DNA from: SG-bin7 sp964498095 | GTDB taxonomy: Bacteria; Bdellovibrionota; Bdellovibrionia; Bdellovibrionales; SG-bin7 | Reading direction: 5' to 3' | Length of the DNA stretch: 64,000 nucleotides | Assembly (NCBI GenBank): GCA_964498095.1 | Contig: CAZCFY010000001.1 | Location: forward strand, 356,914-420,913 | Made by a program: the position numbers and the translations under genes | In this document: one piece after another, positions 8,080 through 15,521 of the stretch | Numbering within the stretch: position 1 is the first letter of the stretch | How the letters are laid out: every line of letters begins with the position of its first letter | Notes under the pieces: generated by a model | Databases searched by the model: none | Seen by the model: the letters and a program-made list of their open reading frames with translations, nothing else | What the model was told of the DNA's origin: nothing

Positions 8080-8241
8080 ATGTTTGAAATTCATCGACAA
8101 AACATTTCTGAACTCATTTTCCAACATCTATTGCAATTCGAAAAAACATTTTCGCAAGGGCTCAAAGACTTCAGAGTCCAGCACAGTGAACCTGGATTTT
8201 TTCAAACAAGAATCTCTAGGCGAAAATTTCGAGAACTTTAG
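8080..8241 (+). CDS. possible 53-residue peptide
   Basis: An ATG at 8080 opens a 53-codon frame ending TAG at 8239-8241. The product is amphipathic and aromatic-rich (NISELIFQHLLQFEKTF) with a basic end, more protein-like than the competing frame. GGAGG is present but 15 bases upstream, too far for a normal ribosome site. Listed only as a possibility. Confidence 0.22.
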   Translation: MFEIHRQNISELIFQHLLQFEKTFSQGLKDFRVQHSEPGFFQTRISRRKFREL

Positions 8242-8270
8242 TATTAATAACAAGTTAGTGGAATACTGCC

Positions 8271-8355
8271 CGCCGAATTACGCCCCTCTAAAGCCTCTTG
8301 ACTCCTCCCACCCGACAACGGTTGGAAGGAGTCAAGAGGACGGGGCTATTCGGCG
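8271..8355. repeat. large composite hairpin upstream of recombinase
   Basis: An outer arm CGCCGAAT..CGCCCC (8271-8286) pairs with GGGGC.ATTCGGCG (8342-8355), with one or two bulged bases; inside, a perfect 13-bp stem joins CCTCTTGACTCCT (8294-8306) to its complement at 8327-8339. The loop can also pair weakly (CCACCC with GGTTGG). Together this gives an ~85-nt near-perfect stem. It may act on DNA, as a recombinase site just upstream of the gene, or on RNA, as a terminator/attenuator or ribosome-site control, since the CCTCC at 8304 could mask the GGAGG at 8366. Confidence 0.65.
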
Positions 8356-8446
8356 TGCCCTATTTGGAGGAGGTAACAATGTAGGGGTTAAAAGAGAAAG
8401 TAAAAAAGAATATTTAAACAAATCGCTGTCAAAGGAGTAAAACGAA

Positions 8447-8593
8447 ATGTATCAGAATATTGAAATCAATAAGGTGGCTATTCCATCCGAAAGCTATAAC
8501 AAAAAAGTTAATTGTGTGGTTGATGCCTTGCTTTTAATTGACCAGAAAATGTTTCCAAGCAAAAGTTTATCAAACTCCCAGGAGGTTGCATGA
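8447..8593 (+). CDS. 48-residue protein coupled to serine recombinase
   Basis: A short gene not long enough for routine gene calling. The ATG at 8447 follows AAAGGAG with good spacing, and its stop TGA overlaps the recombinase ATG (ATGA at 8590-8593), so the two are translated together. The product begins MYQNIEINKVAIPSES and contains a helical VVDALLLIDQKMF segment. I do not recognise it. Position suggests a recombination directionality factor, a regulator, or just a leader that sets recombinase translation; the sequence does not decide between these. Confidence 0.6.
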   Translation: MYQNIEINKVAIPSESYNKKVNCVVDALLLIDQKMFPSKSLSNSQEVA

Positions 8594-10170
8594 AGCGTGT
8601 AGCACTTTACGTTAGAGTAAGTACTGAGGAGCAAGCGCGCATTCAAGATGGCTCACTGGTATCGCAGCGAAAGAGGCTCGAGGAATATGTCGAAGGACAA
8701 CTTCGTCGTGATTCAAGCTGGGGCAATGTTGTCGATATTTATTGCGATGAAGGCAAATCGGCAAAAGATTTAAACCGCCCGGAATTTCAAAGACTCCTAA
8801 ACGATGTTCGTTTGGGACGCGTAAATTTAATTCTTGCGACAGAACTTTCGCGGATGTCTCGGTCAATTAGAGATTTTTGTGACATCTGGGATCTATTTAA
8901 AAAACATAATACCAATTTTATTACATTGCGCGAACAATTCGATACGACATCTGCGGCCGGTGAAATGATGGTCTTTAATTTAATCAACTTCGCGCAATTT
9001 GAACGAAAACAAACGGCTGAAAGGATTTCCGCTAACTGGGCGTCGCGTGCGAAGCGTGGCCTGTGGAACGGCGGCATGATTCCACTTGGCTTTGATCGCA
9101 AGCCGAAAAATCCTGGCGAGCTGTTAATTAACCTAAGCGAAGCAAGTCTTGTTAAAAACATTTTCAATTTGTTTTTGGAAACAGGATCTGTTCGAAAAAC
9201 CTGTCTAGAATTAACTCGTAAAGGCCATTATTCGAAAAAGTTTACCAATAAGCATGGTGATGAAAAAGGAGGTGGACATTTTACGATTCCGTCGGTTCAA
9301 AGAATTCTTACCAATAAGTCTTACATTGGTTTACGCGAAATCGGTATTTCTAAAGGAAAAGCTGAAGTCGTCAAAGCCAACTGGCCCGCAATTATTGAAC
9401 TTGATCTCTTTAACAAAGTTCAAGACCGTCTCGCACTCAATAAGAATAAGTATAAGCCAGAAGAATGGAAAAAATATCCATTTGCGCTTACTGAGCTTTT
9501 AGTATGTGGCGAATGCGGTAAACAATTAGGCGGCAAATCAGGTCACGGCAGAAATGGAAAACATTTTTACTACGGTCATGCTCGCCAACTTAACTCTGAC
9601 GGCATTACGCATTTAAAACGCTGTCAGCTTGAAAACGTGCGCGCGCCGAGGATCGAAGAAATCATTTTGCAGTCTTTGAAGAAGCTCGTGAATGATCCCG
9701 CGTTACTAAAAACGTGGCTAGAAATCTATTCGGCGAAAACGACGTCAGATGTTCCCGCGCTGGAAGTACGGATTAAGGCGATTGAGTCAGAAATTTCTAC
9801 TCAAAGTCGTCGTCGCGACAACCTGATGGTGCGTCTATCCGATCTTCCAAAAGAAATTTCAGCTGACCACATCTATGAACAACTGCAACTGCTCGATCAA
9901 AAGATTCAAGAATTAGAATCTACAAAATCGAATCTAGGGTCGGAGAGAAGATCCTTCGCAGGGGCTATCGACCAAAACGAATTACTCTTTCGCATTCGCC
10001 GAGCCATTAACAACTTAGAAAATACTCCCGTCGAAAATCGACGTCCTATATTTTCTAACTTAATAAAGTTTGCTGAACTCTATCCAACAAAAATTAGGCT
10101 TGGGGTCTATGCCCCGGCCACCCGTGACGGTTCGTGTACCGTTACGAGTGGTGCGCCAGAGTGGATTTGA
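8590..10170 (+). CDS. large serine recombinase (site-specific integrase)
   Basis: The 526-residue enzyme starts at an ATG with AGGAGG just upstream. The N-terminal resolvase domain (1-150) carries the nucleophile S11 in YVRVSTEEQ, followed by conserved Arg residues (ELSRMSRSIRDF). Next come the recombinase domain (~165-280, WNGGMIPLGFDRKP), a zinc ribbon (C306, C309, with C345 later) and a coiled coil (~395-460) used for synapsis. This is the domain order of phage-type large serine integrases, which join short attP and attB sites through a 5'-phosphoserine link. The last 22 bases overlap the tRNA-Leu gene on the other strand, so the C-terminus is partly encoded by tRNA sequence, a usual sign of integration at that end. 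Confidence 0.93.
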   Translation: MKRVALYVRVSTEEQARIQDGSLVSQRKRLEEYVEGQLRRDSSWGNVVDIYCDEGKSAKDLNRPEFQRLLNDVRLGRVNLILATELSRMSRSIRDFCDIWDLFKKHNTNFITLREQFDTTSAAGEMMVFNLINFAQFERKQTAERISANWASRAKRGLWNGGMIPLGFDRKPKNPGELLINLSEASLVKNIFNLFLETGSVRKTCLELTRKGHYSKKFTNKHGDEKGGGHFTIPSVQRILTNKSYIGLREIGISKGKAEVVKANWPAIIELDLFNKVQDRLALNKNKYKPEEWKKYPFALTELLVCGECGKQLGGKSGHGRNGKHFYYGHARQLNSDGITHLKRCQLENVRAPRIEEIILQSLKKLVNDPALLKTWLEIYSAKTTSDVPALEVRIKAIESEISTQSRRRDNLMVRLSDLPKEISADHIYEQLQLLDQKIQELESTKSNLGSERRSFAGAIDQNELLFRIRRAINNLENTPVENRRPIFSNLIKFAELYPTKIRLGVYAPATRDGSCTVTSGAPEWI

Positions 10171-10235
10171 ACCACCACGGTATTGCTACCGCCAGCCCCT
10201 CAAGCTGGTGCGTCTGCCAATTTCGCCACTGGCGC
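10149..10235 (-). tRNA. tRNA-Leu (GAG anticodon)
   Basis: Reading the reverse strand from 10235, the acceptor GCGCCAG pairs with CTGGCGC, followed by discriminator A and an encoded CCA (10149-10151). A D-arm with TGGCAGACG, an anticodon stem CCAGC/GCTGG enclosing TTGAGGG (anticodon GAG), a long variable arm CGGTAGCAATACCG typical of class II tRNAs, and the T-arm GTGGTTCAAATCCAC are all visible. It reads leucine CTC/CTT codons. The 3' end lies inside the 3' end of the recombinase gene on the opposite strand, making this a likely attachment site. Confidence 0.95.
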
Positions 10236-10400
10236 GCATACCAAATTCTTTATGGCGCCGGCAAAGGCAAAAAGGATACCTTTAAGAAAACGGCGTACCT
10301 CTTGGTATAGGACCTAGGCCTAAATTTTTCAATCATTAACCGCGCCGAAATCTTAGGCAGTCTTACAAATATTGACCCCGCCATGGATGGGAGGCCGGTT

Positions 10401-10550
10401 ATGAAGCTTAAATCTGACATTAATAAGGTCGAAGAACTCGCGGAAACCCTTCGGGTTTTTAGGCAGACCTCAGATTCGCGCACAAAAGCCCTTTTGATCT
10501 CATATATTCAAACGTTAATCCGCCAAATCTATAAGGAGAAAAATCAATGA
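10401..10550 (+). CDS. 49-residue helical protein
   Basis: The ATG at 10401 is preceded by GGGAGG; the frame of 49 codons ends at a TGA overlapping the next ATG (ATGA at 10547-10550). The product is charged and helical (DINKVEELAETLRVFRQ, ALLISYIQTLIRQIY), without a signal. Two overlapping micro-ORFs each with ribosome sites argue that both are real. Function is unknown. Confidence 0.55.
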   Translation: MKLKSDINKVEELAETLRVFRQTSDSRTKALLISYIQTLIRQIYKEKNQ

Positions 10551-10687
10551 GTGACATAGTTATCGTCGCCGTTTTCTGCGCGCTCTACGTCAGTTTTGTG
10601 GTCCTATACACAAGTTACGTTGTTGGCTACAGCATTGCCAAAAAGGCCCGCCGTAAAAAGCCTATTTTGAATTTGCTTTCTGACTGA
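10547..10687 (+). CDS. 46-residue single-pass membrane peptide
   Basis: Starting at the ATG that overlaps the previous stop, with AAGGAG about eight bases upstream. The product is one hydrophobic helix (IVIVAVFCALYVSFVVLYTSYVV, counted in pieces) followed by a basic tail KKARRKKP, so an N-out, C-in inner-membrane peptide is predicted. It overlaps the convergent HPt gene by 26 bases. Role unknown. Confidence 0.55.
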   Translation: MSDIVIVAVFCALYVSFVVLYTSYVVGYSIAKKARRKKPILNLLSD

Positions 10688-11006
10688 GTTCCTTGAGGTC
10701 GAATTCGAAAGTCTTAAACTCTTGATCCAGGGTTTTTAATAATCCCGGCACCGACTCTCCACGGTGCTCCCGCCCAGAAATCTCGAGCTGATAAACGCAG
10801 TCGTAAAATCCCTGGCACCCGAAGTGCGCGATTGAACCTTTAAGTTTATGCGCGTGATGCTCGAGTTGTTCAAAATTCTTGGCGTTTGCCGCCGTCTGAA
10901 TATTACCGATGTATTCTGGGACCTTTTCCTGACAAAGTTGAACGAGCTCTCTAATTAAGTCCCAGTCACTATCAAAGGCTTCTAGTAGTCCATTTACATC
11001 AATCAT
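10662..11006 (-). CDS. stand-alone HPt phosphotransfer protein
   Basis: A 114-residue single-domain protein starting after GGAGGG. The helix motif HHAHKLKGS contains the phosphorylatable His53 of the HPt family, and the flanking helices (LIRELVQLCQEKVPEY; CVYQLEISGREH) fit the four-helix bundle. Such proteins shuttle phosphate between receiver domains of hybrid histidine kinases and response regulators in the cytoplasm. No kinase or normal regulator is adjacent, so the partner is elsewhere; the receiver-bearing protein at 30044-31969 is one candidate in the window. Confidence 0.88.
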   Translation of the reverse strand: MIDVNGLLEAFDSDWDLIRELVQLCQEKVPEYIGNIQTAANAKNFEQLEHHAHKLKGSIAHFGCQGFYDCVYQLEISGREHRGESVPGLLKTLDQEFKTFEFDLKELSQKANSK

Positions 11007-11159
11007 AGAAACACCCTCCGTGGACGCTCTGTCATAATGTTAAACGATTTTCGCAAAATTCCAAGTTTTACGTGAGTTAATAATTACCTAACTCAAACAA
11101 GTCCGACCGGTTACATAATCCTAGTTTACAGAACAAAACATCTCAAGATGAGATCTTAG

Positions 11160-12209
11160 CTATTTCTTAGGACTGACACCAATCAGCTGCTCTACTAAGC
11201 TAGAATTGCTTAGATCAAGGTCTCCGTCGTGTTGCTCGATTCCTGTGCGCTCACCTTGGCCATTGAGAACAATCATTTCGCCACTAACTTTTGTGGTCGC
11301 AAGTTCCACTACTATTTGGGCATGCACGGTAAACTGGGCCTCCGTTAGCTCCATGGACCATTTCGTTCCATTTTCGCCAGGCTCATTAATCTTAGCCTTA
11401 TCGGCGGCTCGGGATTTTATTTTTTCAGCCACTGAGGGCAAAAGATTTATCGCGGCAAACTGGGTTTGCTTATAAAGCACTATGGATTTTACGATTACGG
11501 GGTAAAACCCACGCGTTCGGTCAATATACTTAATTAACATTTGCATACAGGCGGGATCAAAGCAGCGGACTTGCGCCATATACCGATCTTTGGCCGAAAC
11601 CGGTTGCGCTGCGGGTTTTCCCGCAACGCTAGAACGCACCATCGGCTTTTTTTGCAGAGCCGCTGTCTGTTGTTCCGCTTCATTTTGCTCTTCGTTTGAA
11701 AGACCCGCTTCGTTTAAAAGCTGAGCTTCGTCAACGAGGGACGCATCATCGGCCGCCTGCACCGCTTTAAGCTGACCCGTGCCGCTCTTCGTGTTTACGC
11801 TACCTTCTAAAATAATTTTGCTATCGGCAGTTTTTACGCGCAAAAAGATGTTTTCGCCTTGCATTTGCGGGTAGTCGATAACGGCGCCGCGGAAAATGCG
11901 GTCCAAAGAAAGATTTGCGTCAGCTTGTTTTTTATCTGTTCCTAATGCCGTTGAATAGGCTTGTTTAAAATCTCGCGCTAAAGATAAAAACGGTGTCTCC
12001 GGCTTTGGTTTTGTCGAATTAGGATTTCCCGCTAACACTTCGCGAATGGAATTATCAAATTTCTGACTTACCTTTTGCCCCATGGCTGTACCCGTCTGAT
12101 TGCCTGCGCCAGGAGTGCCGCGCACTTTACCGTTACGGTTACTGCCGCACGCAACTACGAAGCCTACACATAACAAAATTGAAACTTCAGCTAAGCGTTT
12201 TGAGCTCAT
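11160..12209 (-). CDS. lipoprotein of unknown family
   Basis: The ATG at 12209 follows GGAGG and gives a 349-residue protein with a canonical lipoprotein signal (VGFVVAC-GSN). A low-complexity Gly/Asn/Lys linker comes next, then a region predicted to carry helices (FLSLARDFKQAYSTALG), an acidic Gln/Glu-rich stretch, two Cys in RCFDPACMQML, and a beta-rich C-terminal part (KWSMELTEAQFTVHAQIVVEL). I do not recognise it. It stands alone between the HPt gene and a divergent periplasmic gene, with ~200 bases of shared upstream region. Confidence 0.75.
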   Translation of the reverse strand: MSSKRLAEVSILLCVGFVVACGSNRNGKVRGTPGAGNQTGTAMGQKVSQKFDNSIREVLAGNPNSTKPKPETPFLSLARDFKQAYSTALGTDKKQADANLSLDRIFRGAVIDYPQMQGENIFLRVKTADSKIILEGSVNTKSGTGQLKAVQAADDASLVDEAQLLNEAGLSNEEQNEAEQQTAALQKKPMVRSSVAGKPAAQPVSAKDRYMAQVRCFDPACMQMLIKYIDRTRGFYPVIVKSIVLYKQTQFAAINLLPSVAEKIKSRAADKAKINEPGENGTKWSMELTEAQFTVHAQIVVELATTKVSGEMIVLNGQGERTGIEQHDGDLDLSNSSLVEQLIGVSPKK

Positions 12210-12411
12210 TTTTCCTCCGCGAAGTTCGCACATATTTTCGCGATTTTAAGTAGATGCAAGCCCAGTACCTAAGACTTTAAGGACCAAATGCTATATACCT
12301 TAAATAATTAAGCATTTGCCGTAAATTGGTTAGGCAGAGGGCGCAAATTCGGCCTTGACTGAAATTAAGCCGTGGGGGGAAGATTAACCATCACAATACA
12401 AGGAGGTATGA

Positions 12412-12969
12412 GTGAAGCGATTAATTTCTATATTAGCGGTTTCCTTGATTGGATCCATCGGATTCAGCAACGACACTGACCTTGCTCTTGCTATTCACAA
12501 AGCCACCCTTCCCAGCTTAAAAGGCATTTTAAACTGGAAAGTCGGCCAAGAAACGAATAGCAATATTACTCTCATGGGCATGAGCGGAACTATGAGCGCC
12601 AAAGTGGCCTCAGAAACCGATAAAGGCTTTTGGCTTGATCAAGTGATTTCGATCATGGGTCAAGAACAAAACATCGAAGCTCTTTTTAGCAAAGAAGATG
12701 GAACCATCTTAGAGCTTAAAGTAAATGGTCAAAAGCAAGCTCCCCCGGAACCACCCGAAATGGAAGTTGAAGAAATGAAAGAAACTAACATTTCAGTTCC
12801 TGCCGGAAAATTTGATTGTACCTATGCCAAATTGAAGGATTTAAAAAGTAACGAAGTTACTGAGGCATGGTTAAACATGAAAGAGATTCCCATCAACGGC
12901 ATGCTCAAAATGATCGCTAATCAGCGCGGCATGCAAATCGTTTCTGAGCTTACTTCTTTTAAAAAGTAA
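12412..12969 (+). CDS. periplasmic beta-rich protein (DUF3108/LolA-like fold suspected)
   Basis: The start is a GTG five bases after AGGAGG. The 185-residue product has a signal peptide (ILAVSLIGSIGFS) and then strands of the type seen in lipoprotein-carrier-like half barrels: LNWKVGQETNSNITLMGMSGTM, FWLDQVISIMGQ. The segment ISVPAGKFDCTYAKLKD with a later EAWLN resembles the conserved core of DUF3108/DUF4412 proteins. A strong terminator follows. The assignment is by pattern only. Confidence 0.7.
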   Translation: MKRLISILAVSLIGSIGFSNDTDLALAIHKATLPSLKGILNWKVGQETNSNITLMGMSGTMSAKVASETDKGFWLDQVISIMGQEQNIEALFSKEDGTILELKVNGQKQAPPEPPEMEVEEMKETNISVPAGKFDCTYAKLKDLKSNEVTEAWLNMKEIPINGMLKMIANQRGMQIVSELTSFKK

Positions 12970-12992
12970 GTTATCAGTTATAGTTTTCCTAG

Positions 12993-13026
12993 AAAAGGTA
13001 ACAGTTTAGGCTGTTACCTTTTTTTT
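12993..13026. terminator. bidirectional Rho-independent terminator
   Basis: A perfect 12-bp stem AAAAGGTAACAG / CTGTTACCTTTT with a six-base loop is followed by a run of T on the forward strand and begins with A residues that give U on the reverse transcript. It ends the gene at 12412-12969 and the folate operon coming from the other side; the folC stop codon lies in the loop. Confidence 0.9.
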
Positions 13027-14265
13027 ATTTTCGGCGATGGCCTTAACTTCACCCACCAAATAAAGCGATCCGGAAACCAAAACTAAATCTTCGGGACCCG
13101 CTTTTTCGAGAGCATAATCCAAAGCCTTTTGGGGTTGCGGTTCTTTATGAAAATCACTCTTATATTCACTAATTTTTAGGCCACGAAAGGGTGTTTCCGT
13201 TAGAATTATGTTTATATTGGGAATTGTTTTAAAAACATTTAACATCTCCGCCGCGGCTTTGGCTTTACCAATCCCAATCACCGCCCAGAGATTGTCATAA
13301 TTGAAGTGGACCAGAATTTCCTTGAGGCTCTCTACTCCCTGCGGATTGTGATCGCCAGAAAAATAAATTCGCCGGCCACGATAATTTTGCCAATCCATGC
13401 GGCCTGGCCAGTTAACTTTAGAAAGTGCGGGCAAAAATTCTTGCGGCGAAAAACCCAGTTCCTTAAAGACTATCAGCGCTAGACTTGAATTTTCGGCAGC
13501 CCGCGCGCCTAAAAGACTTAAGGGAGCCTTACCCCATGGGGTTTCTAAAATGTATTGGGGGGCTGTCAGCGGCTCCGTTGCCGTCTGAACGCGATACCCA
13601 AAACTCTTAGCCTCTACAAACTGGGCCGCGGATTTATCCTTAAAGTTTAGGAATAATTTTTCAATCTCTGAGGCCACCGGCAAATGCACCACTTTGTGAT
13701 TTTTCTCGTCACGCACGATGCCTAATTTATTTTTGGCAATATCCCAAAGCGACTCCCCTAAAATATCCTGATGATCCAGTCCTAAGCGGCAAATGACGGA
13801 AGTGTCATGGTCAAAGGCGTTGGTCGCGTCCCATATACCGCCAAGCCCCACCTCGTAAATTATCCAGTCGCATTTTTCCTGCACGAAAACCCAGTGCGCC
13901 ATCAGCGTTAACATTTCAAAATGGCTTAGACGGTCGTGAGGAATTTTTTGTTTTACGGCAGCAAAAGCGGCCACAAACTGATTTTCCGCAATAGGTTTCG
14001 AGTTAACGCGAATACGTTCGGTAGTTTCGACTAAATGCGGAGAGGTATAGAGGCCAACTTTTGCACCCGTGGCCTCTAACAAAACCGAAAGTGTTGCCGC
14101 CGTCGTCCCCTTACCATTTGTACCGGCGATCACGATAACACGCGAAGGATCATATTTAAGATTTAAAGCGACCAAGCCTTCTTTTACCGGCAGTAAACTC
14201 GGCGCCCGGTCCGGCATTATCACCCGCTCTTCGAGATCTTTTACGACTTCTCTATAAGACAGCAT
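13006..14265 (-). CDS. folC: bifunctional folylpolyglutamate/dihydrofolate synthase
   Basis: FolC adds glutamate to dihydropteroate and to reduced folates using ATP. The P-loop IVIAGTNGKGTTAATLS near the N-terminus, EVGLGGIWDATN and the LGLDHQDILG His motif are those of the Mur-ligase-like FolC family; the later FSGDHNPQG matches the C-terminal substrate segment. I chose the ATG at 14265, giving 419 residues (normal ~420), since the longer frame reads into folKP. The start overlaps the folKP stop by 14 bases, showing coupling. It ends inside the bidirectional terminator and is the last gene of the folate cluster. Confidence 0.92.
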   Translation of the reverse strand: MLSYREVVKDLEERVIMPDRAPSLLPVKEGLVALNLKYDPSRVIVIAGTNGKGTTAATLSVLLEATGAKVGLYTSPHLVETTERIRVNSKPIAENQFVAAFAAVKQKIPHDRLSHFEMLTLMAHWVFVQEKCDWIIYEVGLGGIWDATNAFDHDTSVICRLGLDHQDILGESLWDIAKNKLGIVRDEKNHKVVHLPVASEIEKLFLNFKDKSAAQFVEAKSFGYRVQTATEPLTAPQYILETPWGKAPLSLLGARAAENSSLALIVFKELGFSPQEFLPALSKVNWPGRMDWQNYRGRRIYFSGDHNPQGVESLKEILVHFNYDNLWAVIGIGKAKAAAEMLNVFKTIPNINIILTETPFRGLKISEYKSDFHKEPQPQKALDYALEKAGPEDLVLVSGSLYLVGEVKAIAENKKKVTA

Positions 14266-15478
14266 GAAGGACCACGTCATGAACGCGCAGATAATCGACG
14301 CCCTGACTCGCCAGGTATCGGGAAACCGCCAAGGTTTCAGAGTCACGGTCGCGTGGTTCGGCACGGGTAAATAATTTTAAAAATGATTTGCGTGAGTGTC
14401 CCACTAAAATTCGTACGCCTAAATCGTGAAATTCGCCAATACGTTTTAGCAAAGTCACACTCTGCTCCGCTGTTTTGCCAAAACCTATTCCCGGATCAAA
14501 GATTAAGCGCGAGGGTTTTACCCCAAGTGTCTGAATGCGGTTAATGGCCCAAACTTTTATGACATCGACGGGATCTACATTGTCAGGCAAGCATTTTTTT
14601 GGATCGGCCGGAATCCCAAGATTATGCATAAAAACAAAATCCTGCCGGCTTTTTCTAGCAATTTCGATCATCCCGGGGTTTGTCAGGCCACTGACGTCAT
14701 TTATCCAGTGCGCTCCCATTTCGATAGCCCATGCGGCCGTTTCGGGATGACGAGTGTCCACGCTGATTTCGACCTCTCTTTTACTGAGTTCACGCACACT
14801 TTCGCCAAGACGTTTGATTTCTTCTTGGGCTGAAATTGGCGTTGCTCCGGGCCGCGTTGACTCAGCACCTAAATCTATAACCGTTGCTCCCTGCGAAATC
14901 ATAAGATCGGCGCGGTTTAATACCGACTCTAAACTCGTGAGTTCGCCGCCATCACTAAAAGAATCCGGGGTTAAATTTAAAATTCCCATTAGCTGAGTCG
15001 CATCGACGCGCCAAGAAATTTTCTTGGTGTTAAAGGGAATTACGTCTCCCCACTGGGGCCGCAAGTTAAGATCGGGGCTAATTTCTAATAACGGTAAAAC
15101 AACAAAGGGTCGTTTTTCAATTTCAGGATGGGGAATCTTTAATTTATCGCTGGCAACCGTCTGATCTTCGATGAGGAGAATATCAATATCGATTTCACGC
15201 GGGGCCCAGCGTTCAGCGGGTTTTCGTCCCACATCAGCTTCGATTTTTTTTACGGCCGCCAAAAGCTTTTCGGGAGGAAGATCCGTAGTGCCAGAAAGAG
15301 TTATATTTAAAAAAGGTTTATTCCAGGAGGCCGGCGCGCCGTCAGGAAGTAGAGCGTCCGATTCGTAAGTCGAAGACACTTGCATGTGAGATATAAAATC
15401 TTTTAATTCATACCAAGCCTGCCGCAAAAATCTTTTGCGGTTACCCTGATTAGAACCAATGCCGATGTAAACCCTCAT
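14252..15478 (-). CDS. folKP: fused HPPK-DHPS (folate pterin pyrophosphokinase / dihydropteroate synthase)
   Basis: One 408-residue chain holds two enzymes. Residues 1-~150 are HPPK: VYIGIGSNQGNR at the start and the PREIDIDILLIED Mg/ATP motif. Residues ~160-408 are DHPS: LMGILNLTPDSFSDGG, the pterin-site VIDLGAESTRPGA, WINDVSG, and RILVGHSRKSFL. The enzyme pyrophosphorylates 6-hydroxymethyl-dihydropterin and condenses it with p-aminobenzoate; DHPS is the sulfonamide target. The fused form is known in some bacteria and eukaryotes. It lies directly upstream of folC with overlapping ends; a weak ribosome site precedes the ATG. Confidence 0.95.
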   Translation of the reverse strand: MRVYIGIGSNQGNRKRFLRQAWYELKDFISHMQVSSTYESDALLPDGAPASWNKPFLNITLSGTTDLPPEKLLAAVKKIEADVGRKPAERWAPREIDIDILLIEDQTVASDKLKIPHPEIEKRPFVVLPLLEISPDLNLRPQWGDVIPFNTKKISWRVDATQLMGILNLTPDSFSDGGELTSLESVLNRADLMISQGATVIDLGAESTRPGATPISAQEEIKRLGESVRELSKREVEISVDTRHPETAAWAIEMGAHWINDVSGLTNPGMIEIARKSRQDFVFMHNLGIPADPKKCLPDNVDPVDVIKVWAINRIQTLGVKPSRLIFDPGIGFGKTAEQSVTLLKRIGEFHDLGVRILVGHSRKSFLKLFTRAEPRDRDSETLAVSRYLASQGVDYLRVHDVVLHAVL

Positions 15479-15521
15479 GCAGAGGTTTTACCGTTATAGG
15501 CAAATTAGTCAATGGTTTGCG

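Larger units (their letters stand above)
7571..8446. other. long stretch without a confident gene
   Basis: No convincing coding sequence is seen in ~875 bases. A frame from a TTG at 7934 to 8440 stays open but has no ribosome site, low-complexity composition and crosses the large hairpin at 8271-8355. The stretch is AT-rich and holds the GTCTCTA repeats near 7801-7850, the hairpin, and at 8366-8384 a very strong GGAGGAGG ribosome site followed by an ATG that is immediately stopped by TAG. Confidence 0.5.

Noticed and set aside
7876..8127. An 83-residue reverse frame
   Set aside because: Composition resembles an antisense shadow and no ribosome site is present.
7934..8440. A 168-codon frame from TTG in the recombinase flank
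   Set aside because: No ribosome site, no protein-like pattern, and it crosses the large hairpin and the start-stop element.
12209..12411. Promoters between the divergent genes at 11160-12209 and 12412
   Set aside because: TTGACT is seen near 12353 but no -10 box at proper spacing; not listed.
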